From Microbacterium sp. SLBN-146 (GTDB lineage Bacteria; Actinomycetota; Actinomycetes; Actinomycetales; Microbacteriaceae), in NCBI RefSeq assembly GCF_006715145.1, contig NZ_VFMR01000001.1:3410001-3474000 (forward strand): 64,000 nt of DNA. Reading direction: 5' to 3'. Shown here in pieces: positions 49,333-62,185 of the stretch (position 1 is the stretch's first letter; every line of letters begins with the position of its first letter). The translations under genes were made by a program, and so were the position numbers. Below the pieces are notes generated by a model, which had not been told where the DNA came from, searched no databases, and was given only the letters and a program-made list of their open reading frames with translations.

Positions 49333-49576
49333 GCCTCAACAGCCCTTCTCATCGAGCGGCGGGATCTGTGTCGATCCTCCACACCTCGGAGGCGATCCCC
49401 AGCAAACGGCTCAGAAACCTGCTCGTAATCTCTTGATCAAGCCGATGTGCTATGGGACGATGGCTTAAGCCGTGTGCTCCCACAGCGCCGTGGGGCGAGC
49501 GTTCTGCTCGCACACCCACAAGGGTACCCGACCCGAACGGATGCCCGTAAATCACTACCCCGCAAGGAGCACCTCC

Positions 49577-49825
49577 ATGGACTGGCGCGACAAGGCTGCC
49601 TGCTTGACCGTCGACCCCGAACTGTTTTTCCCCGTGGGGAACACAGGACCGGCGGTCGACCAGATCGAGAAGGCGAAGTCCGTCTGCGCCCGGTGCACCG
49701 TCACCGAGATCTGCCTCCAGTACGCCCTCGAGTCCGGTCAGGACTCGGGCGTGTGGGGCGGACTTTCCGAAGACGAGCGTCGCGCGCTCAAGCGCCGCGC
49801 CGCTCGCGCTCGCCGCGCTTCCTGA
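49577..49825 (+). CDS. whiB1: WhiB-family transcriptional regulator (WhiB1-like)
   Basis: An 82-residue iron-sulfur regulator. The four ligands are C9, C37, C40 and C46, and the G(V/I)WGG turn is GVWGGLSEDER. The C-terminus is the basic DNA-binding tail (RRALKRRAARARRAS). The short size and CxxC spacing fit WhiB1, which responds to nitric oxide and binds the main sigma factor. ATG 49577 is preceded by AAGGAG. The PdtaS-type kinase gene follows convergently, as next to whiB1 in mycobacteria. Confidence 0.93.
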   Translation: MDWRDKAACLTVDPELFFPVGNTGPAVDQIEKAKSVCARCTVTEICLQYALESGQDSGVWGGLSEDERRALKRRAARARRAS

Positions 49826-49837
49826 CCGGCCCCCGCG

Positions 49838-51325
49838 CTACGCGCGAGGAACCGCGATGTAGCGCAGGGGAATGTCGATCGTCACTTCCGTGCCCGCCCC
49901 GACGGCGGTGTGCCAGTCGATCGTCCCCCCGAGCTCACCCTGGATGAGGGTTCGGACGATCTGCGTTCCGAGCCCTCGTCCGACCTGACCCTCCGGCAGG
50001 CCCACACCGTTGTCGCGGACGGTGACGGCGAGGTGATCCTCCGAGCGGTCCGCGAGGATCTCCACCTCTCCCTCTTTGCCGGCGAGGCCGTGCTCGACAG
50101 CGTTCGTGACGAGTTCCGTGAGCGCGAGCGCGAGCGGAGTCGCGTACTCGCTGGGCAGGGTGCCGAAGCGCCCCGTCGTGCGGGTCTTCGCGCGCGTGCT
50201 CGGCGCCGCGGCCACCTCGGCGATCAGCTTGAGGGCGCGATCGAACACGTCATCGAAGTCGACGTTCTGCGCGAGCCCCTCCGACAGGGTGTCGTGGACG
50301 ACGGCGATCGCCGAGACCCGCCTCATCGCCTGGGTCAGCGCCTCGCGAGCTTCGTCGGAGTGCGAGCGCCGCGCCTGGATCCGAAGGAGCGAGGCGACGG
50401 TCTGGAGATTGTTCTTCACCCGGTGATGGATCTCACGGATCGTGGCATCCTTCGTGATGAGCTCCTGCTCCTGGTGACGGATCTCGGTCACGTCGCGGCA
50501 GAGGAGGATCGCACCGATGCGGTGGCCGTGGTCACGGAGCGGGATCGTGCGCAGCGACACCGTGACGCCGCGCGACTCGAGATCAGCGCGCCACGGTGCG
50601 CGACCCGTCACGACGACCGGGAGGGACTCGTCGAACTGGCGCTTGACCGGGAGGATCTGGGTCACGACCTCAGCGAGGGACTCCCCTTCGAGCTCGTCGT
50701 CGAACCCGAGGCGGTTGAACGCCGAGAGCGCGTTGGGGCTCGCGAACGTCGTGATCCCGTCGACGTCGAGACGGATGAGTCCGTCCGAGGCACGAGGCGC
50801 ACCACGGCGCGGCGCCGTCGGTGCTGAGAGATCGGGGAACTCGCCCGACGCGACCATGCCGAACAGATCGTCGGCGCAGTCGTTGAACGTGATCTGCTGC
50901 CGGCTGGGCGTCCGCGTCTCACCGAGGTTCGTGTGCCGCGTCAAGACGCCGATCGTCTCGCGGGGGTGACCGTGCTGGGCACGCACGATCGGGACGGCAC
51001 GGACCCGCGTCGGGGTCTCCTCGAACCAGTCCGGCGATGCCGAGTCGACGATGCGCGCTGTCTGGAAGGCTTCGCGCACCTGTGTGCGCCACTGGGGACG
51101 CACCCGGTCTCCCACGATGTCGCGGTAGAACAGGGTGGCTGCGCCGCTCGGGCGGGTGTGCGCGATCGCGACGAACGAGTCGTCGCCGGTCGGGACCCAG
51201 ATGACGATGTCGGCGAAAGCGAGGTCGGCGAGGAGCTGACCGTCACCCGCGAGGCGGTGGAGCCATTCGACATCCGCTTCGCTGGAACGGCCCTGGGCAT
51301 AGACGAGATCGCTGAGGGTCGACAC
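49838..51325 (-). CDS. pdtaS: PdtaS-type sensor histidine kinase (GAF-PAS-HisKA_2)
   Basis: A 495-residue soluble kinase. It has an N-terminal GAF-like domain (about 1-160), a PAS domain (about 175-280), the HisKA_2 helix EIHHRVKNNLQTVASLLRIQ (about 298-317, phosphorylated H301) and an HATPase domain with ELVTNAVEHG and DNGVGLPEG. This matches PdtaS, which phosphorylates an ANTAR RNA-binding regulator (PdtaR); that partner is not in the window. GTG 51325 lies six bases after TACGCT, so the transcript is probably leaderless. Confidence 0.9.
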   Translation of the reverse strand: MSTLSDLVYAQGRSSEADVEWLHRLAGDGQLLADLAFADIVIWVPTGDDSFVAIAHTRPSGAATLFYRDIVGDRVRPQWRTQVREAFQTARIVDSASPDWFEETPTRVRAVPIVRAQHGHPRETIGVLTRHTNLGETRTPSRQQITFNDCADDLFGMVASGEFPDLSAPTAPRRGAPRASDGLIRLDVDGITTFASPNALSAFNRLGFDDELEGESLAEVVTQILPVKRQFDESLPVVVTGRAPWRADLESRGVTVSLRTIPLRDHGHRIGAILLCRDVTEIRHQEQELITKDATIREIHHRVKNNLQTVASLLRIQARRSHSDEAREALTQAMRRVSAIAVVHDTLSEGLAQNVDFDDVFDRALKLIAEVAAAPSTRAKTRTTGRFGTLPSEYATPLALALTELVTNAVEHGLAGKEGEVEILADRSEDHLAVTVRDNGVGLPEGQVGRGLGTQIVRTLIQGELGGTIDWHTAVGAGTEVTIDIPLRYIAVPRA

Positions 51326-51331
51326 CCCTCC

Positions 51332-51337
51332 AGCGTA
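51332..51337 (-). promoter_or_regulatory. -10 box (TACGCT) of pdtaS
   Basis: TACGCT on the minus strand, six bases before GTG 51325. Confidence 0.55.
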
Positions 51338-51391
51338 CGGCCGCGCACACCCGTCCCGCGGCGCACCTCCCCGACGGTCGGTGAGTGGCAC

Positions 51392-52636
51392 TCACGCGGC
51401 GCCACCCCGGCCCCGACGTCGGCGACTGCGGGAGGGAGCACGGTCGGGAGGACGAACGAGCGCCTCTCCGACGAAGCGCCGTACGGCGAGGGTCAGCGGC
51501 GACTTCGGCGCGACCTCGGCGATCGGGCGCGCAGCGAGGAGCGCGGCGTCCGCGGATCTCGGGTCGTGGGGAAGGAACCACACGTCGCGGAGCCCTGTGA
51601 ACCGCTCGATAGCTCGCCGCACCTGACCGCGCGCATCGAGGCCGAGTGTTCCCGGACGGAGCCGATTCGCGACGACGAGCAGCTCACTCCCTCCGATCGT
51701 CGCCCGTAGGTCGGGGACAGCCCGGACGAATCGCGAGATCCCGAGAGGGTCCGCCGACACCACCGCGACAACCGCATCGGCGACCTCCAGCGCGGCGAGC
51801 GTCGCGGCGTTCCGACGCGGGCCCGCGAGATCGCTCACGATCTCCTCGTCGCGCTCGAGAGATGCCGCGACGTCGACCACGGTGAAGTCGGTCCACGTCC
51901 TGCAAGTCTCCAGGGCCGCACGCACGCGGGTGTCGGAGAGCTCCGGCCACCGCGACGGGCGATTGATGCCCGTCAGCACGTCGACGCCCATCGACTCGAT
52001 CGGGAGACTGATGCGGGTCAGCTCGGCGGCGTCGAGCGAGCCCAGCTCCGCCTGCCGGCATGCGGCCGCGAAGCCCGGGCCTTCGTCGGGCAGCCCGAGA
52101 GAGAGCGCGAGGGATGCCGCGTGGGAGTCTGCGTCGACGAGGGCCGCGCGCCGACCCCCACGGGCGAGTTCGACTGCCAACTCGGTAGCCACCGTCGAGC
52201 GTCCGGGAGCACCGGCCGGCCCCCAGACGACGATCGAGCGCGGATCCTTCGAGCGCACCGCACCGCGTACCGGCGCGAGCGGTGCTGCGAGGATCTCGAC
52301 GAGACGCCACGCCTCGATGTCGATCGGCCGGAGAGGCTCGAGTCCGTACAGCGACACCGCGTGCTCGGCGTCAGCCCCGGCCCCGAGAGGGACGATCCGC
52401 ACCCCCGATCGATCGCACAGGCCGACGAGCTCTGCCGAGACGACGAACCGATCGACCGCGATGACGAGCGCGTCCGCCGCGACGAACGCGCGAGACAGCA
52501 CGGGGTCGTCCTCGTCCAGGAGCCGAGAGACGGGCACGGATGCCGGGACGCTCGCCGTCACCTCGATCCCTTCTGCCGCGAGGTCCGTCGTCAGCCGGGC
52601 GCCGTGGGGGTCGTCGACGGCGACCATGACCCGCAT
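51392..52636 (-). CDS. CpaE/TadZ-like ParA-family ATPase
   Basis: A 414-residue protein. The N-terminal 125 residues form a degenerate receiver-like domain (MRVMVAVDDPHGARLTTDLAAE), followed by a ParA/MinD-like ATPase with a deviant Walker A GPAGAPGRSTVATELA (about 139-154) and ALVDADSHAAS. This is the architecture of CpaE/TadZ proteins, which place Tad/Flp pilus machines at the pole. The C-terminus is very basic (PPDRAPSRSRRRRGRGG). Its start overlaps by one base the stop of a SAF-domain gene. No Tad pilus genes are nearby, so the role may differ. Confidence 0.75.
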   Translation of the reverse strand: MRVMVAVDDPHGARLTTDLAAEGIEVTASVPASVPVSRLLDEDDPVLSRAFVAADALVIAVDRFVVSAELVGLCDRSGVRIVPLGAGADAEHAVSLYGLEPLRPIDIEAWRLVEILAAPLAPVRGAVRSKDPRSIVVWGPAGAPGRSTVATELAVELARGGRRAALVDADSHAASLALSLGLPDEGPGFAAACRQAELGSLDAAELTRISLPIESMGVDVLTGINRPSRWPELSDTRVRAALETCRTWTDFTVVDVAASLERDEEIVSDLAGPRRNAATLAALEVADAVVAVVSADPLGISRFVRAVPDLRATIGGSELLVVANRLRPGTLGLDARGQVRRAIERFTGLRDVWFLPHDPRSADAALLAARPIAEVAPKSPLTLAVRRFVGEALVRPPDRAPSRSRRRRGRGGAA

Positions 52637-53259
52637 CAGTCCCCTCCGAACGTGGGAACGATCGAGAGAGCCGCTTCCTCTGCGACCGCCGCGAGCGTCG
52701 CACCGATCTCGGTGCGCGGTATCGCCACCTCGAGTCCCGCCGCTCCCCCACCCAGGAGAGAGTCGTCGCGTGTGACGGAGATGACCGTCGCGTCGACGAC
52801 GAGCACCCTCGGATCCTCGTAGCGCCCGCGCTCGATGAGCGGTGCTGCCCAGATCTCGACGCGCGCACCCTTCTCGACGCTCGCGGGGACGTCCGCGCTA
52901 CGGAGGACGACGCTCGTCGTGGCCGCGGCCGAAGCGCTGCCGATCGCGGACGCCGGGACCAGTTCGCCTTCGTTGATCGTCCGCGTCGCGATGGACCCCG
53001 CCTCGAGCTCATCCGGGACGAGGTACGCCCCCACCGACTGACCGAGGGAAACCTCCACGAGGAGGAGGTCCGTCGCCTCGACGGGTGCTCCCGCCGCAAG
53101 CACGTGAGCGGCGATGTAGACAGGCGTAGTCTGGCGCGCGCTCGCGATGACCATCCAGACGCCGCCGACCGATGCGCCGATCAGGAGGATCCCCAGCACG
53201 AAGCGCAGGTCGCTCCACGGAGCGCGGCGGGACGGACGGGTGGTCGCGGGACGAGTCAT
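52636..53259 (-). CDS. SAF-domain membrane protein (CpaB/FlgA-like)
   Basis: A 207-residue protein with a basic start, one membrane segment (about 20-40) and a SAF domain: TPVYIAAHVLAAGAPVEATDLLLVEV, then VPDELEAGSIATRTINEGELV. CpaB of Tad pili has this domain. The remainder may be a second beta-rich domain (VEKGARVEIWAAP). ATG 53259 lies six bases after CACGAT. It is the first gene of a two-gene operon with the CpaE-like ATPase. Confidence 0.75.
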   Translation of the reverse strand: MTRPATTRPSRRAPWSDLRFVLGILLIGASVGGVWMVIASARQTTPVYIAAHVLAAGAPVEATDLLLVEVSLGQSVGAYLVPDELEAGSIATRTINEGELVPASAIGSASAAATTSVVLRSADVPASVEKGARVEIWAAPLIERGRYEDPRVLVVDATVISVTRDDSLLGGGAAGLEVAIPRTEIGATLAAVAEEAALSIVPTFGGD

Positions 53260-53357
53260 GAGGACATCGTGCAGTACGACGCCCACCGTCCACCGTCGTT
53301 ATCCACAGGGTCACCGACGTTGATCGACGGCCGTTGATCAACGGCTCGGGGCGGCGG

Positions 53358-53363
53358 GATAAT
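53358..53363 (+). promoter_or_regulatory. -10 box (GATAAT) of the HTH gene
   Basis: GATAAT, seven bases, ATG 53371. An in-frame ATG at 53362 overlaps this box and is therefore rejected as the start. Confidence 0.6.
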
Positions 53364-53370
53364 GGTACCC

Positions 53371-53652
53371 ATGCCCAAGATCCCCCCATCTGAGGTGCGT
53401 CTTCTCACCCCCGCTCAAGTCGCCGAGATCATCGCGATCTCGATCGACGATGTCATGTCGCTCGTCCAGAAGGGCGAGCTTCGCGGCATGCGCGTCGGCT
53501 CACCAGGACAATGGCGGATCGAGGAGGCGAGCGTCGGTGAGTACCTCGACGCGCAGATCGAGCTGACACGTCGCGCGGCCCTCTGGCAGCAGTCGCAAGA
53601 AGCCAGCTTCCCGGAGCTGTGGGGTACGGGGGAAGTCCGCCACGACGATTGA
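53371..53652 (+). CDS. Small helix-turn-helix (excisionase/MerR-like) protein
   Basis: A 93-residue protein with an HTH_17-type winged helix: LLTPAQVAEIIAISIDDVMSLVQKGELRGMRVG, then GQWRIEEASVGEYLDAQIE (about residues 11-65). Such proteins are DNA-binding factors of the BldC/excisionase kind. The C-terminal 30 residues are helical and acidic. It is divergent from the SAF/CpaE operon by about 100 bases, and no integrase is near, so a regulatory role on that operon is likelier than excision. Confidence 0.75.
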   Translation: MPKIPPSEVRLLTPAQVAEIIAISIDDVMSLVQKGELRGMRVGSPGQWRIEEASVGEYLDAQIELTRRAALWQQSQEASFPELWGTGEVRHDD

Positions 53653-53657
53653 CGTGC

Positions 53658-54260
53658 TCATCGCACGGCGGGGTCGTCGAACCTCACCCACGCGAGGGCG
53701 GTGAGCGGAACGAGGCGATGTCCTGTCACGACGTCGTTCCGCCTCGGGGCTCCGCGATCATGCAGCGCGAGGTCGAGGTGATCGGCCCCCGCTCGGTCGA
53801 TCGTGCCCGTCAGCGCCCGCCCGTGAACGAGGCCGATGGCGACCCCGACTCGTCGGCGCACGAGGTCGCGGAGCATGAAGCCGAACGTCATGCGATCGGA
53901 CAGGTTCGTCGGTCGCGGTGCGGGTCGTGCGCTGCGAAGAACCTCGACGTGCGGCATCCCGACGGACAGGATCGATGCGAAGGGGATCAGCACAGCATCC
54001 CGGCCGCCCTCGTCCGCCTGCAGGGCGACCCAGTCCGCACCCACCCCCGTGACGCGGCACCGCAGGACGCTGCGGTCGGAGAGCTCGATCGAGATGGGGA
54101 CCGCCGCGGCCTCCGTGCTCGCGAGGACGGTGAAGCGTTCGCGCAAAGTGACGCGTGAGAGCCGCAGCCGCTCGGCTTCGGTGTCGAGCGCGGCTCTCTC
54201 GGCCTCCCACTCGGAGGCCAACTGGTCTTCGAGATCGTCGAAGAATCGGTCCCAGCGCAC
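53658..54260 (-). CDS. Conserved actinobacterial protein, hypothetical
   Basis: A 200-residue soluble protein: an acidic helical N-terminus (RWDRFFDDLEDQLASEWEAERAALDTEAERLRL, about 2-34) and two beta-rich stretches (about 50-100 and 135-190) that look like small barrels (VLRCRVTGVGADWVALQADEGG; LTGTIDRAGADHLDLALHDRG). The two similar stretches suggest a duplicated SH3/LSm-like fold. The function is unknown. GTG 54260 lies six bases after TAGCCT. Confidence 0.65.
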   Translation of the reverse strand: MRWDRFFDDLEDQLASEWEAERAALDTEAERLRLSRVTLRERFTVLASTEAAAVPISIELSDRSVLRCRVTGVGADWVALQADEGGRDAVLIPFASILSVGMPHVEVLRSARPAPRPTNLSDRMTFGFMLRDLVRRRVGVAIGLVHGRALTGTIDRAGADHLDLALHDRGAPRRNDVVTGHRLVPLTALAWVRFDDPAVR

Positions 54261-54266
54261 TCGGGC

Positions 54267-54272
54267 AGGCTA
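54267..54272 (-). promoter_or_regulatory. -10 box (TAGCCT) of a leaderless promoter
   Basis: TAGCCT on the minus strand, six bases before GTG 54260. Confidence 0.55.
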
Positions 54273-54383
54273 AGGCACAGGTGATCCTTGGGGCGGACTT
54301 ATCCACAGGATGCCGGACCCTCCGCAGCCGCCGAACGCACTGTGCTGTACTTCTCCCGAATCACCTTCCGGAGAGAGGCACGC

Positions 54384-54824
54384 ATGGCAACGTCGCGACC
54401 GAATCCCGCTGGCGCTGCGCCCTCACCGCTCAGCGCGATCGATACGATCGGCTACTTCGCACCGCAGCGAACCCCCGCGATGCACCTGCCCGACCCCGAG
54501 CCGCTCCTGCGCAATCTCACGCGCGGTGTCCTCGAAGTCTTCGGCGGCGTGCGAGAGGTGGATCAGCTCGCACGTTGGCTCACCGAAGACGCCTACCGAC
54601 GGCTTCTTACTCGCGCCAACCTCGCCGCGAGAGCGCGCTCGGCTCGCGGTCTCCCCGTCAAACGCCCCGTCCATCGGATCCTGTCGGTGCACCAGCAGTC
54701 ACCAGACGACGGCGTCGTCGAGTCCGTCGTGATCGTCCAGGGTCCCGCGCGGACCCGTGCCGTGGCACTCCGATTAGAGGGGGTCGACGGACGCTGGCGC
54801 GCGACGTCGCTCGCCCTCCTCTGA
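54384..54824 (+). CDS. Rv3235 family protein
   Basis: A 146-residue protein with a Pro/Ala-rich N-terminus and a compact domain (about 45-145): LLRNLTRGVLEVFGGVREVDQLARWLTEDAYRRLLTRANLA, then VKRPVHRILSVHQQSP and RAVALRLEGVDGRWRATSLALL. This pattern resembles the actinobacterial Rv3235 family of unknown function, which has also been found near secA. ATG 54384 follows GGAGAGAGG. It converges on the aminotransferase gene. Confidence 0.7.
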   Translation: MATSRPNPAGAAPSPLSAIDTIGYFAPQRTPAMHLPDPEPLLRNLTRGVLEVFGGVREVDQLARWLTEDAYRRLLTRANLAARARSARGLPVKRPVHRILSVHQQSPDDGVVESVVIVQGPARTRAVALRLEGVDGRWRATSLALL

Positions 54825-54850
54825 GCGCGAACTCGTCGCGCCGACACGAC

Positions 54851-56077
54851 CTACTGGCGGTACGACGCCAGGAAGTTCCCGAGCCGCTCGACGGCTTCCG
54901 TGAGGACACGCGCCTCGGGCAGCGTCACGATGCGCAGATGATCCGGAGTCGGCCAGTTGAAGCCGGTTCCCTGGACGAGCAGCACGTGCTCCGCGACGAG
55001 GAAGTCGTAGACGAGCTTCGCATCGTCGTGGATGTCGTGCACCTCGGGGTCGAGCCGCGGGAAGGCGTAGAGCGCCCCGGAGGGCTTGACGCACGAGACA
55101 CCGGGAATCGACTCGAGCGTCTCCCACGCGGCATCCCGCTGCTCGAGGAGTCGTCCGGCGGGACCGATGAGCATGTCGATCGACTGCACGCCCGACAGCG
55201 CGGCCTGCACGGCGTGCTGCGCGGGGACGTTCGGGCACAGCCGCGTCGATGCGAGCAGCGTGATCCCCTCGATGAAGCCTCGCGCATGGCCCGTCGGTCC
55301 CGTGATGACGAGCCACCCTGAGCGGTATCCCGCCACACGGTACGTCTTCGAGAGGCCGTTGAACGTGAGCACGAGCAGGTCGGGTGCGACGGAGGCCATC
55401 GGGATGTGCACGGCGTCGTCGAAGAGGATGCGGTCGTAGATCTCGTCAGCGAGCACGAGCAGCGAATGCTCGCGCGCGATGTCGGCGATCCCCTCGAGGA
55501 TCTCGCGCGAGTACACCGCGCCCGTCGGATTGTTGGGGTTGATCACGACGATCGCCTTGGTGCGCGGCGTGATCTTGGCCCGGATGTCGTCGAGATCGGG
55601 CTGCCAGCCGTCGGCCTCGCTCGCCACGTAGTGCACGGGAGTCCCGCCGCCGAGGCTGGTCATGGCGGTCCACAGGGGATAGTCGGGAGCCGGGATGAGC
55701 ACCTCGTCACCCTCGTCGAGCAATGCCTGCATGACCATCGTGATGAGTTCGGAGACCCCGTTCCCGAGATACACGTCGTCGGGCCCGAACGAAGGGAACG
55801 TGGGGTCCTGCTCGTACCGGTAGACGACGGCGCGTCGGGCCGACATGATGCCCTTGCTGTCGCTGTAGCCGTGCGCGTGCGGAATCGAGTCGATCATGTC
55901 GCGCACAATCTGGAAGGGCGCCTCGAAGCCGAAGATCGCGGGGTTGCCGGTGTTCAGCTTGAGGATCGTGTGCCCCTCGGCCTCGAGCCGATCGGCGGCG
56001 ACGAGAGCCTGCCCGCGGATCTCGTAGAGGACATCCTTGAGCTTGCCGGACTGATCGAGGGGGCGGAGCGGACTCAT
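54851..56077 (-). CDS. PLP-dependent class I aminotransferase (AlaA-type)
   Basis: A 408-residue aminotransferase. The PLP lysine is in FNGLSKTYRVAGYRSGW; the Asn and Tyr of the cofactor pocket are in INPNNPTGAVYS and LADEIYD, and the substrate Arg near the C-terminus is in PDHLRIVTLP. N-terminal KLKDVLYEIRGQALVAADRLEAEGHTILKLNTGNP (two parts) matches AlaA / alanine-glutamate transaminases. ATG 56077 lies six bases after TATCCT. It lies just downstream of secA on the same strand, but with its own promoter. Confidence 0.88.
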   Translation of the reverse strand: MSPLRPLDQSGKLKDVLYEIRGQALVAADRLEAEGHTILKLNTGNPAIFGFEAPFQIVRDMIDSIPHAHGYSDSKGIMSARRAVVYRYEQDPTFPSFGPDDVYLGNGVSELITMVMQALLDEGDEVLIPAPDYPLWTAMTSLGGGTPVHYVASEADGWQPDLDDIRAKITPRTKAIVVINPNNPTGAVYSREILEGIADIAREHSLLVLADEIYDRILFDDAVHIPMASVAPDLLVLTFNGLSKTYRVAGYRSGWLVITGPTGHARGFIEGITLLASTRLCPNVPAQHAVQAALSGVQSIDMLIGPAGRLLEQRDAAWETLESIPGVSCVKPSGALYAFPRLDPEVHDIHDDAKLVYDFLVAEHVLLVQGTGFNWPTPDHLRIVTLPEARVLTEAVERLGNFLASYRQ

Positions 56078-56083
56078 CGGATC

Positions 56084-56089
56084 AGGATA
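56084..56089 (-). promoter_or_regulatory. -10 box (TATCCT) of the aminotransferase gene
   Basis: TATCCT on the minus strand, six bases before ATG 56077. Confidence 0.6.
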
Positions 56090-56143
56090 TCGACAGGATG
56101 CCGAGGCCAATCGCCATGCGGTGGCACGGCCCGGCTCCTGTCG

Positions 56144-58987
<2,844 letters not shown>

Positions 58988-59249
58988 GGAGCATCTCCAT
59001 CTTGTCGGGTGCGGCGCCGATCGGCGCCCGTGCCGCACGGGCGCGTGAGCACCCGGGCATACCCGGCCCATGTTACCCGCCCGTGATCTTTGCGTGGGCT
59101 GTGGGATGCCGAGGGTGAATTCGCGTGAGATCTCCGGGTCATCCCGGACACTTCACCTGAGATGACCCTGACCCGCCCTCGTCGCGCTTTCTCGCGCCGC
59201 TAGGGTCATGTCGACATGCTCCCCGGCGACGGGGACGAGAGGAGTGCAC

Positions 59250-60175
59250 GTGATCGTCTGGCGCCGGTGGATCTTCCCCCTTTTGATGGTCGTCATCTTC
59301 GGGGCCGTGGCGGCCGCGCTCGTCAAGCTCGCGTTCTTCCCCGAGGCGAGCGATGCCGCTGTCACACCGTCGGCGGGCATCTCCGAGTCGGTCGTGGCGG
59401 TCGAGCGCGGGGAGGTCGTGAATGCGCTGAGCCTCACGGGGACGGTCGCGCGCGACGAGTCCTTCCCTCTCCGTTCCGAGATCGACGGCGTCGTCACGAC
59501 GGTCCATGTGGGCGAGGGGCAGGCGGTCGCCGCCGGGCAGGTGCTCTTCACGATCAAGCAGAACGACCCCGTCCGCTCGATCGACGTCAAGGCTCCCGAA
59601 GCCGGCGACGTCGGCGAACTCGCGGTCGTGAAGGGCCAGCCGACCTCTGTGGGCGGCGAACTCGCGACGCTGACGCCCGCGCGATTCCACGTGCTGAGCA
59701 CGGTGGAGCCCGTGCAGCTCTACCGATTGCTCAACGCTCCCAGCGAAGCATCCGTCACGATCCAGGGCGGGCCGGCACCGTTCGTGTGCACGGGACTCAA
59801 GGTTCAAGTGGCCGAGGACGGCACGACGAGCGTCCGTTGTGCCATTCCCGGCGACCAGGTCGTCTTCGCGGGACTCCAGGCGACGCTCGACATCACCGTG
59901 GGAACCGTGCAGGACGTCCTCGTCGTCCCGACGACCGCCGTGCGGGGAGGAGCGGGATCCGGCGTCGTGTGGGTCGACGCGGGCGACGGTTCGGATGCCG
60001 AGGAGCGCGAGGTCACGCTCGGCGTCGGCGACGGCACCATCGTCGAGGTGACCGGCGGACTCGAAGAGGGCGAACAGATCCGCCAGTTCGTGCCGGGCCT
60101 GGCCGCGACGACCGAACCGGTCTGCTACGACGACGGAATGGGCGGGGAGTACTGCGAGGAGCAGGGGTGGAGCTG

Positions 60176-60179
<4 letters not shown>
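59250..60179 (+). CDS. MacA/HlyD-like efflux adaptor protein
   Basis: A 309-residue membrane-fusion adaptor. One N-terminal membrane segment (about 7-27) is followed by the lipoyl-like half-hairpin (LRSEIDGVVTTVHVGEGQAVAAGQVLFTIK), a beta-barrel part and VLVVPTTAVRGGAG near 225. In Gram-positive bacteria such proteins work outside the membrane with a MacB-like ABC transporter. GTG 59250 has GAGAGGAG upstream; a TAGGGT box near 59201 could give transcripts starting about 45 bases earlier. It overlaps the ATPase gene by four bases. Confidence 0.82.
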
Positions 60180-60909
<730 letters not shown>

Positions 60910-60913
<4 letters not shown>

Positions 60914-62118
60914 GCGCGTTCATCGGAGCGCTCTCCGAAGCGTGGTCCGAGCTGCGCCACCACAAGCTGCGTGTCCTGCTGAGCCTCATCGGCATCGCGG
61001 TATCGGTCGCCGCCATCACCGCCGTCGTCGCCTTCGGCGAATACCAGCGGCAGTTCACCGCCGAACAGTCGGACCGCTCGGGCGGGCGTGTCGCGACGAT
61101 CGCGGTCTCCCCCACCCGTACCGATGGTCTGCCGATGGACTGGGAGTCGTTCGACGAGCGGTTCGATCGCGTCGCGGAGCGGTTCGACTTCTCGCACTCG
61201 ACGCGCGTCTTCAGCGGTCTGCAGATGCAGCTCCAGACGCCGGAGTACGTCCGCCCCGTCACGACGCGCCTCGTCGATCCCGCGTATCCCGTCATCCACC
61301 GGTCGCCGATCGCGGAAGGACGCTGGTTCCGCGACTCCGACGCCGACCTGCTGTCGCCGCCCGTCGTCCTCGGGGAAGCCCTGTGGGAGTCTCTCGGTGA
61401 GCCGAGCGTCGACGCGGGGACGACGGTCACGTTCGTCGGCGACGGCGGCGGCACCTACACCGTCATCGGCGTCGAGCCGCGGCAATGGGCGGGCGACGAG
61501 GAGAAGACGGCGACGATCCTCTATGACAGCTACGCGAGCCGCGTCGACCGGCTGTCGCCGGACATCTTCGGCTCGTGGGAGGTCTGGGTTCCCGCGGGCA
61601 TCGTGGCCGAGCTCGGTCCCGTCCTCGCGATGGATCTGCGCGCGGGTCTCGATGACATCGATGTCGGGGTTTCGCGATCGGACTGGGGATCACGCCCCGA
61701 AGCGGCGTCGGCCGCGCTCGTCTTCGAGCTCGTGACGGGGGCGATCGCCGCCCTCGTCCTCCTCCTCGGCGGGCTCGGGCTCGTCAACATCCAGCTCGTC
61801 GCGATGCGGCAGCGGATCCGCGAGATCGGCGTCCGCCGCAGCTTCGGCGCATCGGCAGGACGGATCTTCACGACGGTCCTGCTGGAGAACGTCGTCGCGA
61901 CGGCCGTCGCCGGGGTCGTGGGGATCGCTATCGTCATCGCGGTGCTCCGGGCGCCCTTCATCCTGGAGATGTTCCCCGGGATGCAGGACATCCCGCCGTT
62001 CCCCGTGCGGGCCGCCGTGACAGGGCTCGTCGCGGCCGTCGCGATCGGCGCGATCGCCGGGTTCCTGCCCGCACTCGCGGCCGTGCGCGCGAAGGTGATC
62101 GACGCCCTGCGGTTCTGA
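60910..62118 (+). CDS. ABC transporter permease (MacB/FtsX type)
   Basis: A 402-residue permease. It has one N-terminal membrane helix (about 20-42), a large outside domain of about 230 residues (MacB_PCD), then three helices near 275-300, 325-350 and 370-395 with the FtsX motif GGLGLVNIQLVAMRQRIREIGVRRSFGAS. The GTG start overlaps the ATPase gene. With the adaptor and ATPase it forms a complete MacAB-like exporter; the substrate is unknown. Confidence 0.9.
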
Positions 62119-62185
62119 CGGGGCGGCCCCCGGGCGACCCGGGGTGCATATACTCGGCAACGCGTTCACACAGGGGGGAGAACGG

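Noticed and set aside
49471..49482. TGTG-CTCC-CACA upstream of whiB1 as a CRP-type site
   Set aside because: The spacer is four bases rather than six and the half-sites are incomplete (TGTGA expected); too weak to call.
53371..53652. Excisionase of a prophage or integrative element
   Set aside because: No integrase, attachment-site duplication or phage genes are visible within 10 kb, and the neighbours are core genes.
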